Source of the DNA: Bacteroidaceae bacterium
GTDB taxonomy: Bacteria > Bacteroidota > Bacteroidia > Bacteroidales > Bacteroidaceae
Assembly (NCBI GenBank): GCA_017451695.1
Contig: JAFTNW010000046.1
Location: forward strand, 1-39,350
Length of the DNA: 39,350 nt
Reading direction: 5' to 3'
The position numbers and the translations under genes were made by a program. The notes beneath the pieces were generated by a model that was not told where the DNA came from, ran no database searches, and saw only the letters and a list, made by a program, of their open reading frames with translations. Of this stretch, positions 25,002 through 34,324 are shown in pieces; within the stretch, counting starts at the first letter, position 1, and each line of letters opens with the position of its first letter.

Positions 25002-26906
25002 TTATTGTTTTTTGTACTTCAAAATAGCACGCAACACAGCATCGTTGTCCATTGAGCACTTTTTATAGAGCTCGGGCGTTGTTCCGTGTTCAACAAACAG
25101 ATCGGGAATACCTATAGTTGTTATTTGCGGTGTGTAACCATTCTCGGCCATATATTCGGCCACTGCGCTGCCAAGACCGCCTTTCACCACACCATCTTCA
25201 AGCGTTATCACATATTTGAAATTCTCGCCCACGGTACGCAGTATGTCGGCATCCATGGGTTTGAGGAAACGCATATCGTAGTGAGCAACGCTAACGCCCT
25301 GTTCGCGTGCTGCCGCCACTGCGCTCTCGGCCAATTTCCCAATCGGACCCAATGTGAGCAGTGCCACATCGTTACCCTCCTGCATAAGACGGCCTTTGCC
25401 CACAGGCACAGCCTCCAACGGGCAACGCCAATCGACAAGAGAGCCCTTGCCACGGGGGTAACGTATTACGAACGTGCCCATTTGAGGCAACTGCGCAGTA
25501 TACATAAGGCGGCGCAATTCGCACTCGTCATAGGGCGAAGATATTGTGATATTGGGGATGGGGCGCAGATAGGCAAGGTCAAATGCTCCATGATGCGTGG
25601 GACCATCCTCGCCCACAATACCGGCACGGTCGAGGCAAAGGACCATATTTACGCGTTGCAAAGCGGCATCGTGTATAAGGTTGTCGTAGGCGCGTTGCAT
25701 AAACGACGAATAGATATTACAGAAAGGCATCGAACCGCCCTTTGCCAAACCGGCAGAGAAGGTTACAGCGTGCCCCTCGGCTATACCCACATCAAAGAAA
25801 CGGTTGGGCATCTCGTTCATCAACAGATTCATTGAACAGCCTGTGGGCATGGCGGGGGTGATTCCCACAATCTTGTCGTTGGCACGTGCAAGCTCCACAA
25901 GTGTTTCGCCAAAGACATCCTGGAAACGAGGTGTGCCACCCTCTTTCACCAAACGCTCGCCTGTCTCAATATCGAACAGACCGGGCTGATGCCACACGGT
26001 AGGCGTCTTCTCGGCAGGCTCAAAGCCCTTACCCTTTACGGTGTTTATATGCAGCATCTTGGGACCCTTCATATCCTTCACCATCTGGAGCATGCGCACA
26101 AGCTCGCGCACATCGTGCCCGTTTATGGGGCCGAAGTAGCGCGCCGCCATGACATCGAAAATATTGTGGCGACGGAAAAGCGCGGCCTTGATGCTGTTAT
26201 TAAAGCGGGTGATAACACCGGCACGACGCTTATTGAGAAGGCCTATGCTTGTGAGCCCGCGTGCTATTTTGTTACGCAGTTTATTGTAGAAACGCGACGA
26301 GTGCATGGTGATAAGCAGCTGACTGAGACCACCCACGCTTTTGTCTATCGACATATTGTTATCATTCAGAATAACCAACAGATTATTCTCGCAGTTCGAC
26401 AGGTTGTTCAATCCCTCGAACGCAAGGCCGCCACTCATGGAGCCATCGCCTATGATGGCTACCACATGCTCATTCTCGTTATTCTGCAAGGCTGCCGACA
26501 CGGCAAGACCAAGCGCTGCCGATATTGAGTTTGAAGCATGGCCGGCCATGAAAGCATCGTACTCGCTCTCGTCGGGAGAGGGGAAGGGCTTTACACCGCC
26601 TAATTTGCGATTGGTATGAAACACATCGCGACGACCGGTGAGTATCTTATGTCCATACGCTTGATGGCCTACATCCCAAACGAGTTTATCAGATGGAGTA
26701 TCAAACACATAGTGCAATGCCACAGTGAGTTCCACCGAGCCAAGGCTCGACGCAAAGTGCCCAGGATTGGTGGAGCACGATTCAATTATGAAGTTTCTTA
26801 ATTCCTTGCATACTTCGGGCAATTTACTCTCGGGTAATGCACGCAAGTCGGCAGGTGAATCAATTTTCCCCAAAAGAGGATATTTTGTTTCTATTTCTTT
26901 TTCCAT
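25002..26906 (-). CDS. dxs: 1-deoxy-D-xylulose-5-phosphate synthase
   Basis: First enzyme of the MEP isoprenoid pathway; thiamine diphosphate-dependent. 634 residues from ATG 26906 ([18 protein letters not shown]), 8 residues shorter than the longest frame. Motifs: [16 protein letters not shown], the ThDP-binding [16 protein letters not shown], and [17 protein letters not shown] with the catalytic Glu. It heads a dxs-trkA-trkH operon. The link between isoprenoid synthesis and potassium uptake is by position only. Confidence 0.97.
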   Translation of the reverse strand: MEKEIETKYPLLGKIDSPADLRALPESKLPEVCKELRNFIIESCSTNPGHFASSLGSVELTVALHYVFDTPSDKLVWDVGHQAYGHKILTGRRDVFHTNRKLGGVKPFPSPDESEYDAFMAGHASNSISAALGLAVSAALQNNENEHVVAIIGDGSMSGGLAFEGLNNLSNCENNLLVILNDNNMSIDKSVGGLSQLLITMHSSRFYNKLRNKIARGLTSIGLLNKRRAGVITRFNNSIKAALFRRHNIFDVMAARYFGPINGHDVRELVRMLQMVKDMKGPKMLHINTVKGKGFEPAEKTPTVWHQPGLFDIETGERLVKEGGTPRFQDVFGETLVELARANDKIVGITPAMPTGCSMNLLMNEMPNRFFDVGIAEGHAVTFSAGLAKGGSMPFCNIYSSFMQRAYDNLIHDAALQRVNMVLCLDRAGIVGEDGPTHHGAFDLAYLRPIPNITISSPYDECELRRLMYTAQLPQMGTFVIRYPRGKGSLVDWRCPLEAVPVGKGRLMQEGNDVALLTLGPIGKLAESAVAAAREQGVSVAHYDMRFLKPMDADILRTVGENFKYVITLEDGVVKGGLGSAVAEYMAENGYTPQITTIGIPDLFVEHGTTPELYKKCSMDNDAVLRAILKYKKQ

Positions 26907-26933
26907 ATTCTTTTGATAGCAATTTGCCAACGA

Positions 26934-26965
26934 TAAAGATAAAGGTTAAAATATAAAAAAGCAAC
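26934..26965 (-). promoter_or_regulatory. dxs-trkA-trkH promoter (probable)
   Basis: Minus strand: TATCTTTA (26934-26941), one mismatch from consensus, with GTTG (26962-26965) 20 nt upstream. It lies 27 nt before the dxs ATG. Confidence 0.5.
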
Positions 26966-27029
26966 TTTTCCACGTTATTTTGTGCCAATGCAGCGCAAAT
27001 GCAGAGCTCGAGCCTGCATTCCGGGCCAT

Positions 27030-27503
27030 TTACCACAATCTGTCGGGGGTATTTTTCTTGGGAGCGGGAGCCGCTGCACGTTCATATACCACAATATCAT
27101 TGGAAGGAGGTATGCCCAATTTCATATCCGAACAGTCGTTCCACGTATTAAGACGCGAGAAATCGGTTGAGAAATAGTAATAACACAAAGGATAATTTTG
27201 CATAAAGATATTACCTGTATCCCGCATGCTATGGTAGTAGGTGAGCCTTCCGTTATCATTGCCTATGTAGCGATAGGAATCACCACCATATTTAACTCTG
27301 AATCCATCTTTGTCGGACATATAGCAATATGAGCTATTATTGGTAAACGTCATATATACTCCACCACTCTTCACCCATGACTCCTTTTTTGTTTTTACAC
27401 CGGTATCCTTATCCACATGATAAAGATAGCGATAATAATAGGTTTGTCCAAAGACTACACTTATGCAAGAGACAAAAAACAATAAAATAAATATTCGTTT
27501 CAT
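27030..27503 (-). CDS. Small secreted protein of unknown function, QTYYY family
   Basis: 157 residues with a clear signal peptide ([19 protein letters not shown]), so periplasmic or exported. The predicted mature protein starts QTYYYRYLYHV, is rich in Tyr and Ser, and shares its plan with the next gene upstream: QTYYY start, a VYMTFTNNSSYCYMSDKDG / HFITFTPKACYDSDINGY segment, a YYYFSTD(F)SRLN segment, and a VVYERAAAP / LVYVRKSPP close. It lacks the cysteine-rich tail of its paralogue. The family is not one I can name. It lies 13 nt downstream of the paralogue, in one operon. Confidence 0.8.
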   Translation of the reverse strand: MKRIFILLFFVSCISVVFGQTYYYRYLYHVDKDTGVKTKKESWVKSGGVYMTFTNNSSYCYMSDKDGFRVKYGGDSYRYIGNDNGRLTYYHSMRDTGNIFMQNYPLCYYYFSTDFSRLNTWNDCSDMKLGIPPSNDIVVYERAAAPAPKKNTPDRLW

Positions 27504-27516
27504 AGTTTTATAAGAT

Positions 27517-28188
27517 TCAGCGTACTATACCATATTTCTTCCCTTTGCCACCACAAGAAGCACACCGGCCCGAACTGTTTGGGCATACCGGACATAAATG
27601 ATCCGTGAGTCCTTCCAATGAGTTCCGCCATATACCATCGCCGCCACATATTTGGCACTTGCCCGTTCCATAGCAGGTGGTACAATCGTAATACCCATAG
27701 CGCGATTGCTGCTCTCTCTCTTTTGCAGGCACGTAATCACCTGTTCCTATACTTACATCGGGATTTTCATGGGGAACAAACACCGGCGTCGATTTGCTTA
27801 TGGGGCGCACACGAGATGACTTTACAACACCTTCCGGTGGACTTTTGCGAACATATACAAGAATTTCGCCATTACTTTTTTTAATATTCAGGCGAGAACG
27901 GTCAGTTGCAAAAAAGTAATATGCATTGCCAAAGTAGCTCTTCCCATAATAGCTATGCAGATTATTATCAGTGGCACCCTCGTACATGAGCACCCCGAAC
28001 TCCTCGGAATAGCCGTTAATGTCGGAATCGTAACAAGCCTTGGGAGTAAAAGTAATAAAATGGCCATCACCCGATGCTGCACGTTTTACGTTATCGGTTA
28101 CTATGGCAACACGTTCGTAATAATATGTTTGCGCAATTGCCAAAAAGCAATTGCAGGCAAATATAATAAATATCGGTAATCGAAACAT
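27517..28188 (-). CDS. Secreted QTYYY-family protein with DnaJ-like Cys-rich tail
   Basis: 223 residues. A signal peptide (about 1-19, ending CFLAIA) is followed by a QTYYYERV start and a domain shared with the neighbouring 157-residue protein. After a linker rich in Pro, Ser and charged residues (about 115-160), the C-terminus holds paired motifs CTTCYGTGKCQICGGDG and CPVCPNSSGRCASCGGKGK, which look like DnaJ zinc-binding CxxCxGxG repeats. Such a tail on an exported protein is unusual in my experience. It may bind zinc or form disulfides outside the cytoplasm. First gene of the pair, with a TATCTTTG element 19 nt upstream. Confidence 0.8.
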   Translation of the reverse strand: MFRLPIFIIFACNCFLAIAQTYYYERVAIVTDNVKRAASGDGHFITFTPKACYDSDINGYSEEFGVLMYEGATDNNLHSYYGKSYFGNAYYFFATDRSRLNIKKSNGEILVYVRKSPPEGVVKSSRVRPISKSTPVFVPHENPDVSIGTGDYVPAKEREQQSRYGYYDCTTCYGTGKCQICGGDGIWRNSLEGLTDHLCPVCPNSSGRCASCGGKGKKYGIVR

Positions 28189-28207
28189 CGTACAAATATT
28201 TTATGTG

Positions 28208-28215
28208 CAAAGATA
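28208..28215 (-). promoter_or_regulatory. -7 element of secreted-protein pair
   Basis: TATCTTTG on the minus strand, exact -7 consensus, 19 nt before the ATG at 28188. No clear -33 half. Confidence 0.5.
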
Positions 28216-28237
28216 AGCAATAATCGTTTAACTTCAT

Positions 28238-28245
28238 TAAATTTG
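28238..28245 (+). promoter_or_regulatory. -7 element of GSCFA-murF-alr operon
   Basis: TAAATTTG, exact -7 consensus, 17 nt before the ATG at 28263. It implies a very short leader. No clear -33 half. Confidence 0.5.
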
Positions 28246-28262
28246 CAATAAATTAGAGCGGT

Positions 28263-29258
28263 ATGCAACTGACGACACCTGTAACCCTGCAAAAAAACGA
28301 CATAGAGATTACGCACAAAAGCAACATAATGCTTTTGGGTTCATGCTTTGCGCAGAATATCGGGAACAGGTTGCAGGCTGGCAAATTCAATGTATGCGCA
28401 AACCCGTTCGGCATAATCTACAACCCGCTATCCATAGCCACGGTGCTGCAAAGAACCATAGACGGAGAGGAGTTCACTGCCCATTCGCCCGAGATTTTGG
28501 AAAGCAACGAAAGGTGGCACAGCATACTGCATCACAGCGATTTTTCGCGCCGCACAAAGGAGGAGTTAATCACAGCCATAAACAGCGCTTTGCATACGGC
28601 CCACGCCTGCATGCAAAATGCCGATATTCTGATAATCACCTTTGGAACGGCATACGTTTACACACGCAACAGCGATGGGCTTGTGGTGAGCAACTGCCAC
28701 AAAATGCCCGCAAAAGAGTTTACCCGCCGCCTGTTGAGCGTAGATGAGATTACAGAGTGCATGAGCCGGGTGCTCACACCCATAACAGAGGCTCGCCCGG
28801 GAGTGAAAATAATATTTACGGTGAGCCCTATAAGGCACTTGCGCGATGGCGCACACGACAACCAATTGAGCAAGGCAACCCTGTTGCTTGCAATAGAGCT
28901 GTTGCAAAAGAGGTACATGCACAACGCTGCATATTTCCCCGCATACGAGATTGTGCTCGACGAACTGCGGGATTATCGTTTCTACGCCGATGATATGGCA
29001 CACCCCGCCCCCATTGCAGTAGAGTATATTTGGCAACAGTTTGCCGACACGCACATAAGCAGTGGCAGCCAAGCCTTGTGCCACACGATAGAGGATATCA
29101 ACCGTGCGCTTGCCCACAGGCCCTTTGATGCCGAGAGCAACAGCTACAAGGAGTTTGTGCGCAACACGCTCAAAAAAATAGACACAGTGCAGAGGGAGCA
29201 CCCTTACCTTTGTTTTGAAAAAGAGATAGAACAATGCAATACACTATTGAACAGATAA
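28263..29258 (+). CDS. GSCFA-domain protein (SGNH-like hydrolase)
   Basis: 331 residues with the eponymous motif GSCFAQNIG (26-34), where the Ser is the likely nucleophile, followed by NPFGIIYNPLSIA, ITFGTAYVY and VSPIRHLRDG, the latter carrying the likely catalytic His. Homologues are predicted acyl esterases of the GDSL/SGNH superfamily with unknown substrate. No signal peptide is seen. Its last 25 bp overlap murF-alr, so the two are tightly co-translated, which suggests a cell-envelope role. This is positional inference. Confidence 0.88.
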   Translation: MQLTTPVTLQKNDIEITHKSNIMLLGSCFAQNIGNRLQAGKFNVCANPFGIIYNPLSIATVLQRTIDGEEFTAHSPEILESNERWHSILHHSDFSRRTKEELITAINSALHTAHACMQNADILIITFGTAYVYTRNSDGLVVSNCHKMPAKEFTRRLLSVDEITECMSRVLTPITEARPGVKIIFTVSPIRHLRDGAHDNQLSKATLLLAIELLQKRYMHNAAYFPAYEIVLDELRDYRFYADDMAHPAPIAVEYIWQQFADTHISSGSQALCHTIEDINRALAHRPFDAESNSYKEFVRNTLKKIDTVQREHPYLCFEKEIEQCNTLLNR

Positions 29259-31714
29259 GCACAATACTGAAAGCGCGCCACATAGGGATGCATGGAGGCA
29301 ATTCCATTTCGCGCCTGCTCACCGACAGCCGTTCACTCGGCTTCCCCGAGGATACTCTGTTTTTTGCCATAAAAACCAAGCATGGCGACGGACATCTATT
29401 CATAGAGGAGCTATACAAACGAGGGGTGAGGAGTTTTGTAGTGGAGAACAAGTATATTGCCCCCACACTGCCCGATGCCGATTTCATTGTGGTGGACAAT
29501 AGCGTAAAGGCCTTGCAACGCCTGGCAGCATACCATAGAAAAAGATTTGAAATACCTGTTGTGGGAATAACCGGCAGCGACGGAAAAACCATAGTAAAAG
29601 AGTGGCTGTACCACCTTACCGCAGCCAATTACACCGTTACCCGCTCGCCACGCAGCTACAATTCACAGATAGGTGTGCCGCTTTCGGTGTGGCAGCTCGA
29701 CGAGGAGAGCACGTTGGGTATATTCGAAGCCGGAATATCGCAGCCTCGCGAAATGGACAATCTGCAACCAATCATAACCCCTACAATAGGCATAATAACA
29801 AATATAAGCGAGGCGCATCAGGAGAATTTCAGCACCATGCAGGAAAAATGCCGCGAAAAGCTTGCACTGTTCAAGGGGTGCGACATAATAATATACAATG
29901 CCGACAATCCATTGATTACAGGCACAATAAACCACTCATTGCTGCCGTCGCGCGAGATTGCGTGGTCGCAAAAAGACCCCGAGAGACCACTTTTTATAAG
30001 AGCAATTGAAAAGGGCGAGAATGGAACAACCATAAAATACCGCTATCTCGCTTTTGAGAACAGCTACCACATACCATTCCTCGACGATGCATCGATAGAG
30101 GACTCCATAAACTGCCTGGCAGCTGCACTGTACCTTATGATACCCGCCGAGACCATTGCCGCACGCATGGCACAGCTCGAGCCCGTGGCCATGCGATTGG
30201 AGGTAAAGGAGGGCAAAAACGGTTGCATGCTCATAAACGACAGCTACAATGCCGACACCGCCTCGCTCGACATTGCACTCGACTTCATGGAGCGTCGTTG
30301 CAGCACCCTGCCCCACCTTAAAAAGACACTTATCCTATCGGACATTAAACAGACGGGATTGACCACCCGCGCACTTTACCGCACCGTGGCGCAACTCATA
30401 AGCCGCCACAAGATAGAAAAATTTATAGGTGTGGGGAAAGATATAATAAGCGAAAAAGAGTGGCAAAAGAGAATAGATTGCGAGTGTCACCTGTTTACAA
30501 CAACAGACGAATTACTGCACAGCGAGCAACTGCACAGCCTCGCCGGCGAAGCTATTCTTATTAAAGGAGCACGCGCATTCCATTTTGAGGAGATAACCGA
30601 GGCGCTCGAAAAAAAGGTGCACCAAACAATTCTTGAAGTAAACCTCACAGCCCTGCGCGACAACCTCAACCGCTATCGCAACAATCTGAAACCCGAGACA
30701 AAGACCATCTGCATGGTAAAGGCATCGGCCTACGGTGCCGGAGCATTGGAGATTGCACGCACTTTGCAAGACAGCCGCGTGGATTACCTTGCCGTAGCTG
30801 TGGCCGACGAGGGTGCCGAACTGCGCAAGGCCGGCATTACAACCGGAATCATAGTAATGAACCCAGAGCCCGGCACCGTGCGCACACTGTTCGAGAACAA
30901 ATTGGAGCCCGAGGTTTACAGTTTCGGCATGCTGCGCATGCTGGCACAGGCTGCCGGCCGCGAAGGCATAACAGACTATCCGGTACATATAAAGATAGAT
31001 ACCGGCATGCACCGTTTAGGATTCCTCCCAAGCGAGATTCCCGCCCTGATAGAGGAACTTAAAAAGTACAATTCACTTACACCGCGCTCGGTATTCTCGC
31101 ACTTTGTGGGGAGCGACAGCACCACCTTCGACTCTTTCTCAAAAGAACAGGTGGCACGCTTTGAGGAAGCAAGCAACGCATTGCAAGCAGCATTCAAGCA
31201 CAAGATTCTGCGCCATATATGCAACAGCGCAGGTGCCGAGCGTTTCACCCATGTGCAGTACGAGGCTGTGCGTTTGGGCATAGGGCTCTACGGCATATCA
31301 CCCATGGGCAATGATGCCACACTGCGCCCCATATCCACGCTTAAAACCATTATCCTGCAGATACACGATGTGCCCGCCGACGAAACGGTGGGATACAGCC
31401 GCAGGGGGGAACTGCAACGCCCGTCGCGCATTGCTGCCCTACCCATAGGGTACGCCGACGGCCTTAATCGGCACATGGGCAACCGCCGCGGATATTGCAT
31501 AATCAACGGCAAGCCCGCGCCTTATGTGGGGAATATATGCATGGATGTGTGTATGGTGGATGTTACCGACATAGACTGCCGCGAGGGCGACATGGTAGAG
31601 ATTTTCGGGCCGAATTTATCGGTAGAAACCATTGCGCAGTGGCTCGACACCATACCATACGAGATACTTACCGCAGTTTCCACACGAATAAAGAGAGTCT
31701 ATTACAGCGATTGA
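29234..31714 (+). CDS. murF-alr: MurF-alanine racemase fusion
   Basis: 826 residues. Residues 1-455 are MurF, adding D-Ala-D-Ala to the UDP-MurNAc-tripeptide: ATP loop GITGSDGKT (111-119), then YNSQIGVPL, EAGISQPREM, ITNISEAHQENF and DSYNADTAS. Residues about 460-826 are a PLP alanine racemase: MVKASAYGAG with the PLP-binding Lys496, KIDTGMHRLGF, and VGYSRRG with the catalytic Tyr. The fusion supplies D-Ala and uses D-Ala-D-Ala on one chain, as is normal in Bacteroidota. No ddl is nearby. Confidence 0.96.
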   Translation: MQYTIEQISTILKARHIGMHGGNSISRLLTDSRSLGFPEDTLFFAIKTKHGDGHLFIEELYKRGVRSFVVENKYIAPTLPDADFIVVDNSVKALQRLAAYHRKRFEIPVVGITGSDGKTIVKEWLYHLTAANYTVTRSPRSYNSQIGVPLSVWQLDEESTLGIFEAGISQPREMDNLQPIITPTIGIITNISEAHQENFSTMQEKCREKLALFKGCDIIIYNADNPLITGTINHSLLPSREIAWSQKDPERPLFIRAIEKGENGTTIKYRYLAFENSYHIPFLDDASIEDSINCLAAALYLMIPAETIAARMAQLEPVAMRLEVKEGKNGCMLINDSYNADTASLDIALDFMERRCSTLPHLKKTLILSDIKQTGLTTRALYRTVAQLISRHKIEKFIGVGKDIISEKEWQKRIDCECHLFTTTDELLHSEQLHSLAGEAILIKGARAFHFEEITEALEKKVHQTILEVNLTALRDNLNRYRNNLKPETKTICMVKASAYGAGALEIARTLQDSRVDYLAVAVADEGAELRKAGITTGIIVMNPEPGTVRTLFENKLEPEVYSFGMLRMLAQAAGREGITDYPVHIKIDTGMHRLGFLPSEIPALIEELKKYNSLTPRSVFSHFVGSDSTTFDSFSKEQVARFEEASNALQAAFKHKILRHICNSAGAERFTHVQYEAVRLGIGLYGISPMGNDATLRPISTLKTIILQIHDVPADETVGYSRRGELQRPSRIAALPIGYADGLNRHMGNRRGYCIINGKPAPYVGNICMDVCMVDVTDIDCREGDMVEIFGPNLSVETIAQWLDTIPYEILTAVSTRIKRVYYSD

Positions 31715-31726
31715 CAATACCGATAC

Positions 31727-31776
31727 AATAAAACAGCAATGGTGAAATGCGCGCATTTCACCATTGCTGTTTTATT
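31727..31776. terminator. Perfect 50-bp palindromic bidirectional terminator
   Basis: The 25 bases 31727-31751 are the exact reverse complement of 31752-31776, with no mismatch and no spacer. The GC-rich centre (GCGCGC) is flanked by AT-rich arms ending AATAAAA / TTTTATT. It lies between the convergent murF-alr and transporter genes and serves both. Confidence 0.85.
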
Positions 31777-31787
31777 ATGACCGAACA

Positions 31788-33134
31788 TCAAAGAATCCCG
31801 AGATTCTTAAAGAATATATACAATATCAGCAGCGGGGTTACATAGCGCAACATAAACACTACAACAGGCATGACATAGCTTTTGAGCGTGCCGTAATTAC
31901 TTATCTCGTCGCTCATGAAATTGCGCTTCATCACCCACGAGACAAATATACAGGTGAACATAGCACCCAGCGGCATAAGAATGTTTGCACTGAGATAGTC
32001 AAATGTATCCATAAAAGATACCCCCGAGGCCTTTATACCGAGGAAATCGATATCGAATACACAATATACGGTGAGCGCGCTCAATGCAACAGATATTGCC
32101 GATGTTATGCGGGCACCCCATTTGCGGGAGAGTTTGAACTCCTCGGCAAAGTAGGCTGTGAGAACCTCATGAAAAGATATTGTAGATGTAAGTGAGGCAA
32201 GCATTACAAGCACAAAGAATACAGCCGACCACATAGGAGCAAGAGGCATTCCCTTGAAAATCTCGGGCAAAGTTACGAATATAAGCGATGGGCCCTCGGC
32301 CGGTTGCAAGCCTGCGCTGAACACTGCCGGGAATATTACAAGACCGGCAAGCAACGACACCAGCATGGTGAGCAACGACACATTGAGCGATGTAGAGATA
32401 AGGTTATTATCCTTCTTGAAATAAGAGGCGTATGTAACCATACAACCCATTCCCACCGACAGGGAGAAGAAGGCCTGACCTATTGCCATCATAATGGTTT
32501 CGGGAGTAAAAGCCTCCTTGAAATTGGGCGAGAGGAAGAAACGATAGCCCTCTATTGAGTTAGGCATAAATGCCACGCGCACTGCCATAATTACGAGAAT
32601 TATAAAGAGGGCGGGCATCATTATACGCGAAGCCTTTTCGATACCCTTCTCCACGCCACGTGCCACTATTACGTGAGTGAGCAATATAAATACCACGGCA
32701 TAGAAGAACGGCCGCCATGAGCCCTGAAAAGCGGCAAACTGCTCGGTAAACGACAGCGAGGAGCTATAAAGCGCACCTGTGACGGAATTTACAAGATACT
32801 CCAACGACCAACCCGCAACTATATAATAGAAACCGGTAATGAGTAGCGCACCCAACACACCGTTATATCCCAACCAACTCCACCTTTTTGACAATTGACG
32901 AAAGGCACCCACCGCATTCTTGCGCGATTTGCGCCCCACGGCAAACTCGGCAAGCATTGCCGGAATACCTACCACAAATACACTCAACAGGAACACCAGC
33001 AAAAAAGCCGCTCCACCATGCTTGCCCGCTATATATGGGAAACGCCACAATGCTCCAAGCCCAATGGCACTGCCCGCAGCAACAAGCACCACACTCAATT
33101 TACCTCCAAACGAGGCACGTTTATCTTCACTCAT
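31788..33134 (-). CDS. Sodium-dependent transporter, NSS/SNF family
   Basis: 448-residue inner-membrane protein with about 11 hydrophobic segments. The first carries the NSS signature GSAIGLGALWRFPYIAGKHGG, the unwound TM1 region that binds Na+ and substrate in LeuT. Other NSS landmarks are the TM6 region (AIGQAFFSLSVGMGCMVTY) and TM8 (VMLASLTSTISFHE). Bacterial members take up amino acids such as tryptophan, tyrosine or leucine; the substrate cannot be told. 11-TM length is usual for bacterial forms. It seems to be a single-gene unit. Confidence 0.92.
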   Translation of the reverse strand: MSEDKRASFGGKLSVVLVAAGSAIGLGALWRFPYIAGKHGGAAFLLVFLLSVFVVGIPAMLAEFAVGRKSRKNAVGAFRQLSKRWSWLGYNGVLGALLITGFYYIVAGWSLEYLVNSVTGALYSSSLSFTEQFAAFQGSWRPFFYAVVFILLTHVIVARGVEKGIEKASRIMMPALFIILVIMAVRVAFMPNSIEGYRFFLSPNFKEAFTPETIMMAIGQAFFSLSVGMGCMVTYASYFKKDNNLISTSLNVSLLTMLVSLLAGLVIFPAVFSAGLQPAEGPSLIFVTLPEIFKGMPLAPMWSAVFFVLVMLASLTSTISFHEVLTAYFAEEFKLSRKWGARITSAISVALSALTVYCVFDIDFLGIKASGVSFMDTFDYLSANILMPLGAMFTCIFVSWVMKRNFMSDEISNYGTLKSYVMPVVVFMLRYVTPLLILYIFFKNLGIL

Positions 33135-33159
33135 TATTCTATTTCATTAATTCAGAGCG

Positions 33160-33167
33160 CGAAAATA
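33160..33167 (-). promoter_or_regulatory. -7 element of NSS transporter
   Basis: TATTTTCG on the minus strand, 25 nt before the ATG at 33134. No clear -33 half. Confidence 0.4.
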
Positions 33168-33254
33168 ATAAAAAATAACGAGTTTTCGGCCATTTGCAGG
33201 CCACACTTTGGGCCGGGATGCCAATATTTATATATCATTAATATATAAAAGAAA

Positions 33255-33274
33255 GCGGGGCATTTACGCCCCGC
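33255..33274 (-). terminator. Terminator of ddh
   Basis: A 7-bp GC stem (GCGGGGC / GCCCCGC) with a 6-nt loop, 8 nt past the ddh stop. The minus strand then reads T-rich (TTTCTTTTATAT). Confidence 0.75.
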
Positions 33275-33282
33275 CATACATT

Positions 33283-34182
33283 TTATACCAGATGTGCAAT
33301 CAACTCCTCGCGATCGCCGTAGAGGAGGTCGATAATAGGAATTTCAATCATTGTGTAACAACCGGGCTGCTGACGCATTGTGGCGCGTGCACAGCACACA
33401 AGCACCTGCGCGGTGAGTGCGGGGTTGTTTATCTTCATATTGAACTCGAACAGCTGATTTTGAGTGGTACCCGACACACCCTTGCGTGTGAGGTTCACAC
33501 CATGGCCCATATCAAGCAGTTCATCTACGCATGGCACCTGTATAACGTGCGTTTCGTCATTCACAAAGTAAGGGTCGGCCTTAATGGCGGCTGCCACCTG
33601 TGAAAATTCGTAACCCTCCTCTATCTCTACATACACCATGCGGCGATGAATGCCTGTACCCACAGGTATTGTCATCGAGAGGGCTGCCTTTACACCCTCA
33701 ACAGCCTTAACGGCTACTGTGTGGCCCATGCTCATACCCGGCCCGAAATTGGTATATGTGATACCTTTGGGTGCAATTGCCTGCAAAAGAGTGCGGATAA
33801 CAGAATCGCTACCCGGATCCCAGCCTGCCGAAATAATAGATACCGCATTACCTGCACATGCACTCTCGCCAAGCGAACGACGCAGTTCCACAATTTTGGA
33901 GTGGATGTCGAAGCTATCCACGGTGTTTATACCAAGTGCAAGGATATCTTTTGCATAGCGTTCTACACTGCGGGTGGGGGTGGAAAGGATTGCCACATCT
34001 ACATCGCCAAGCTCGCGTATATCCTTTACTACATTGTAGCCTGCAAGCTCTGCGGGAAGGTTCTCTGCTCCCGAGCGGCGCACCACACCTGCCACCTCAA
34101 AATCGGGGGCTGCGGTAAGCGCCTGCAAGGTATATTTTCCAATATTGCCATATCCCACTATGGCTGCTCTAATCTTTCTCAT
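33283..34182 (-). CDS. ddh: meso-Diaminopimelate D-dehydrogenase
   Basis: NADPH-dependent enzyme of the one-step lysine/DAP branch, interconverting tetrahydrodipicolinate and meso-DAP. The 299-residue protein has an N-terminal Rossmann motif [17 protein letters not shown], the substrate-domain segment [22 protein letters not shown] and the [16 protein letters not shown] loop, all typical of Ddh. Length is normal (about 300-325). Single-gene unit with its own -7 element and terminator. Confidence 0.95.
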   Translation of the reverse strand: MRKIRAAIVGYGNIGKYTLQALTAAPDFEVAGVVRRSGAENLPAELAGYNVVKDIRELGDVDVAILSTPTRSVERYAKDILALGINTVDSFDIHSKIVELRRSLGESACAGNAVSIISAGWDPGSDSVIRTLLQAIAPKGITYTNFGPGMSMGHTVAVKAVEGVKAALSMTIPVGTGIHRRMVYVEIEEGYEFSQVAAAIKADPYFVNDETHVIQVPCVDELLDMGHGVNLTRKGVSGTTQNQLFEFNMKINNPALTAQVLVCCARATMRQQPGCYTMIEIPIIDLLYGDREELIAHLV

Positions 34183-34206
34183 AGTTATATTGATTTTTAT
34201 CGACTG

Positions 34207-34214
34207 CGAAGATA
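34207..34214 (-). promoter_or_regulatory. -7 element of ddh
   Basis: TATCTTCG on the minus strand, 24 nt before the ATG at 34182. No clear -33 half. Confidence 0.45.
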
Positions 34215-34290
34215 TAAAAAACTCATTTTTTATTTTCTATCCGATTCCTATTTTTTTGTCTAAAAAAATGAAAAAATCACAACCAAACAA

Positions 34291-34321
34291 AAAGCCGCTG
34301 AACGCAATGTTCAGCGGCTTT
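34291..34321 (-). terminator. Terminator of pnp
   Basis: A 13-bp stem (34291-34303 with 34309-34321) and a 5-nt loop, immediately after the pnp stop. On the minus strand it runs into TTTTTGTTTG. Confidence 0.87.
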
Positions 34322-34324
34322 GTC

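Noticed and set aside
27000..27020. Inverted repeat AATGCAG/CTGCATT after the secreted-protein pair as a terminator
   Set aside because: Short stem with no T run on the minus strand. Too weak to list as a feature.
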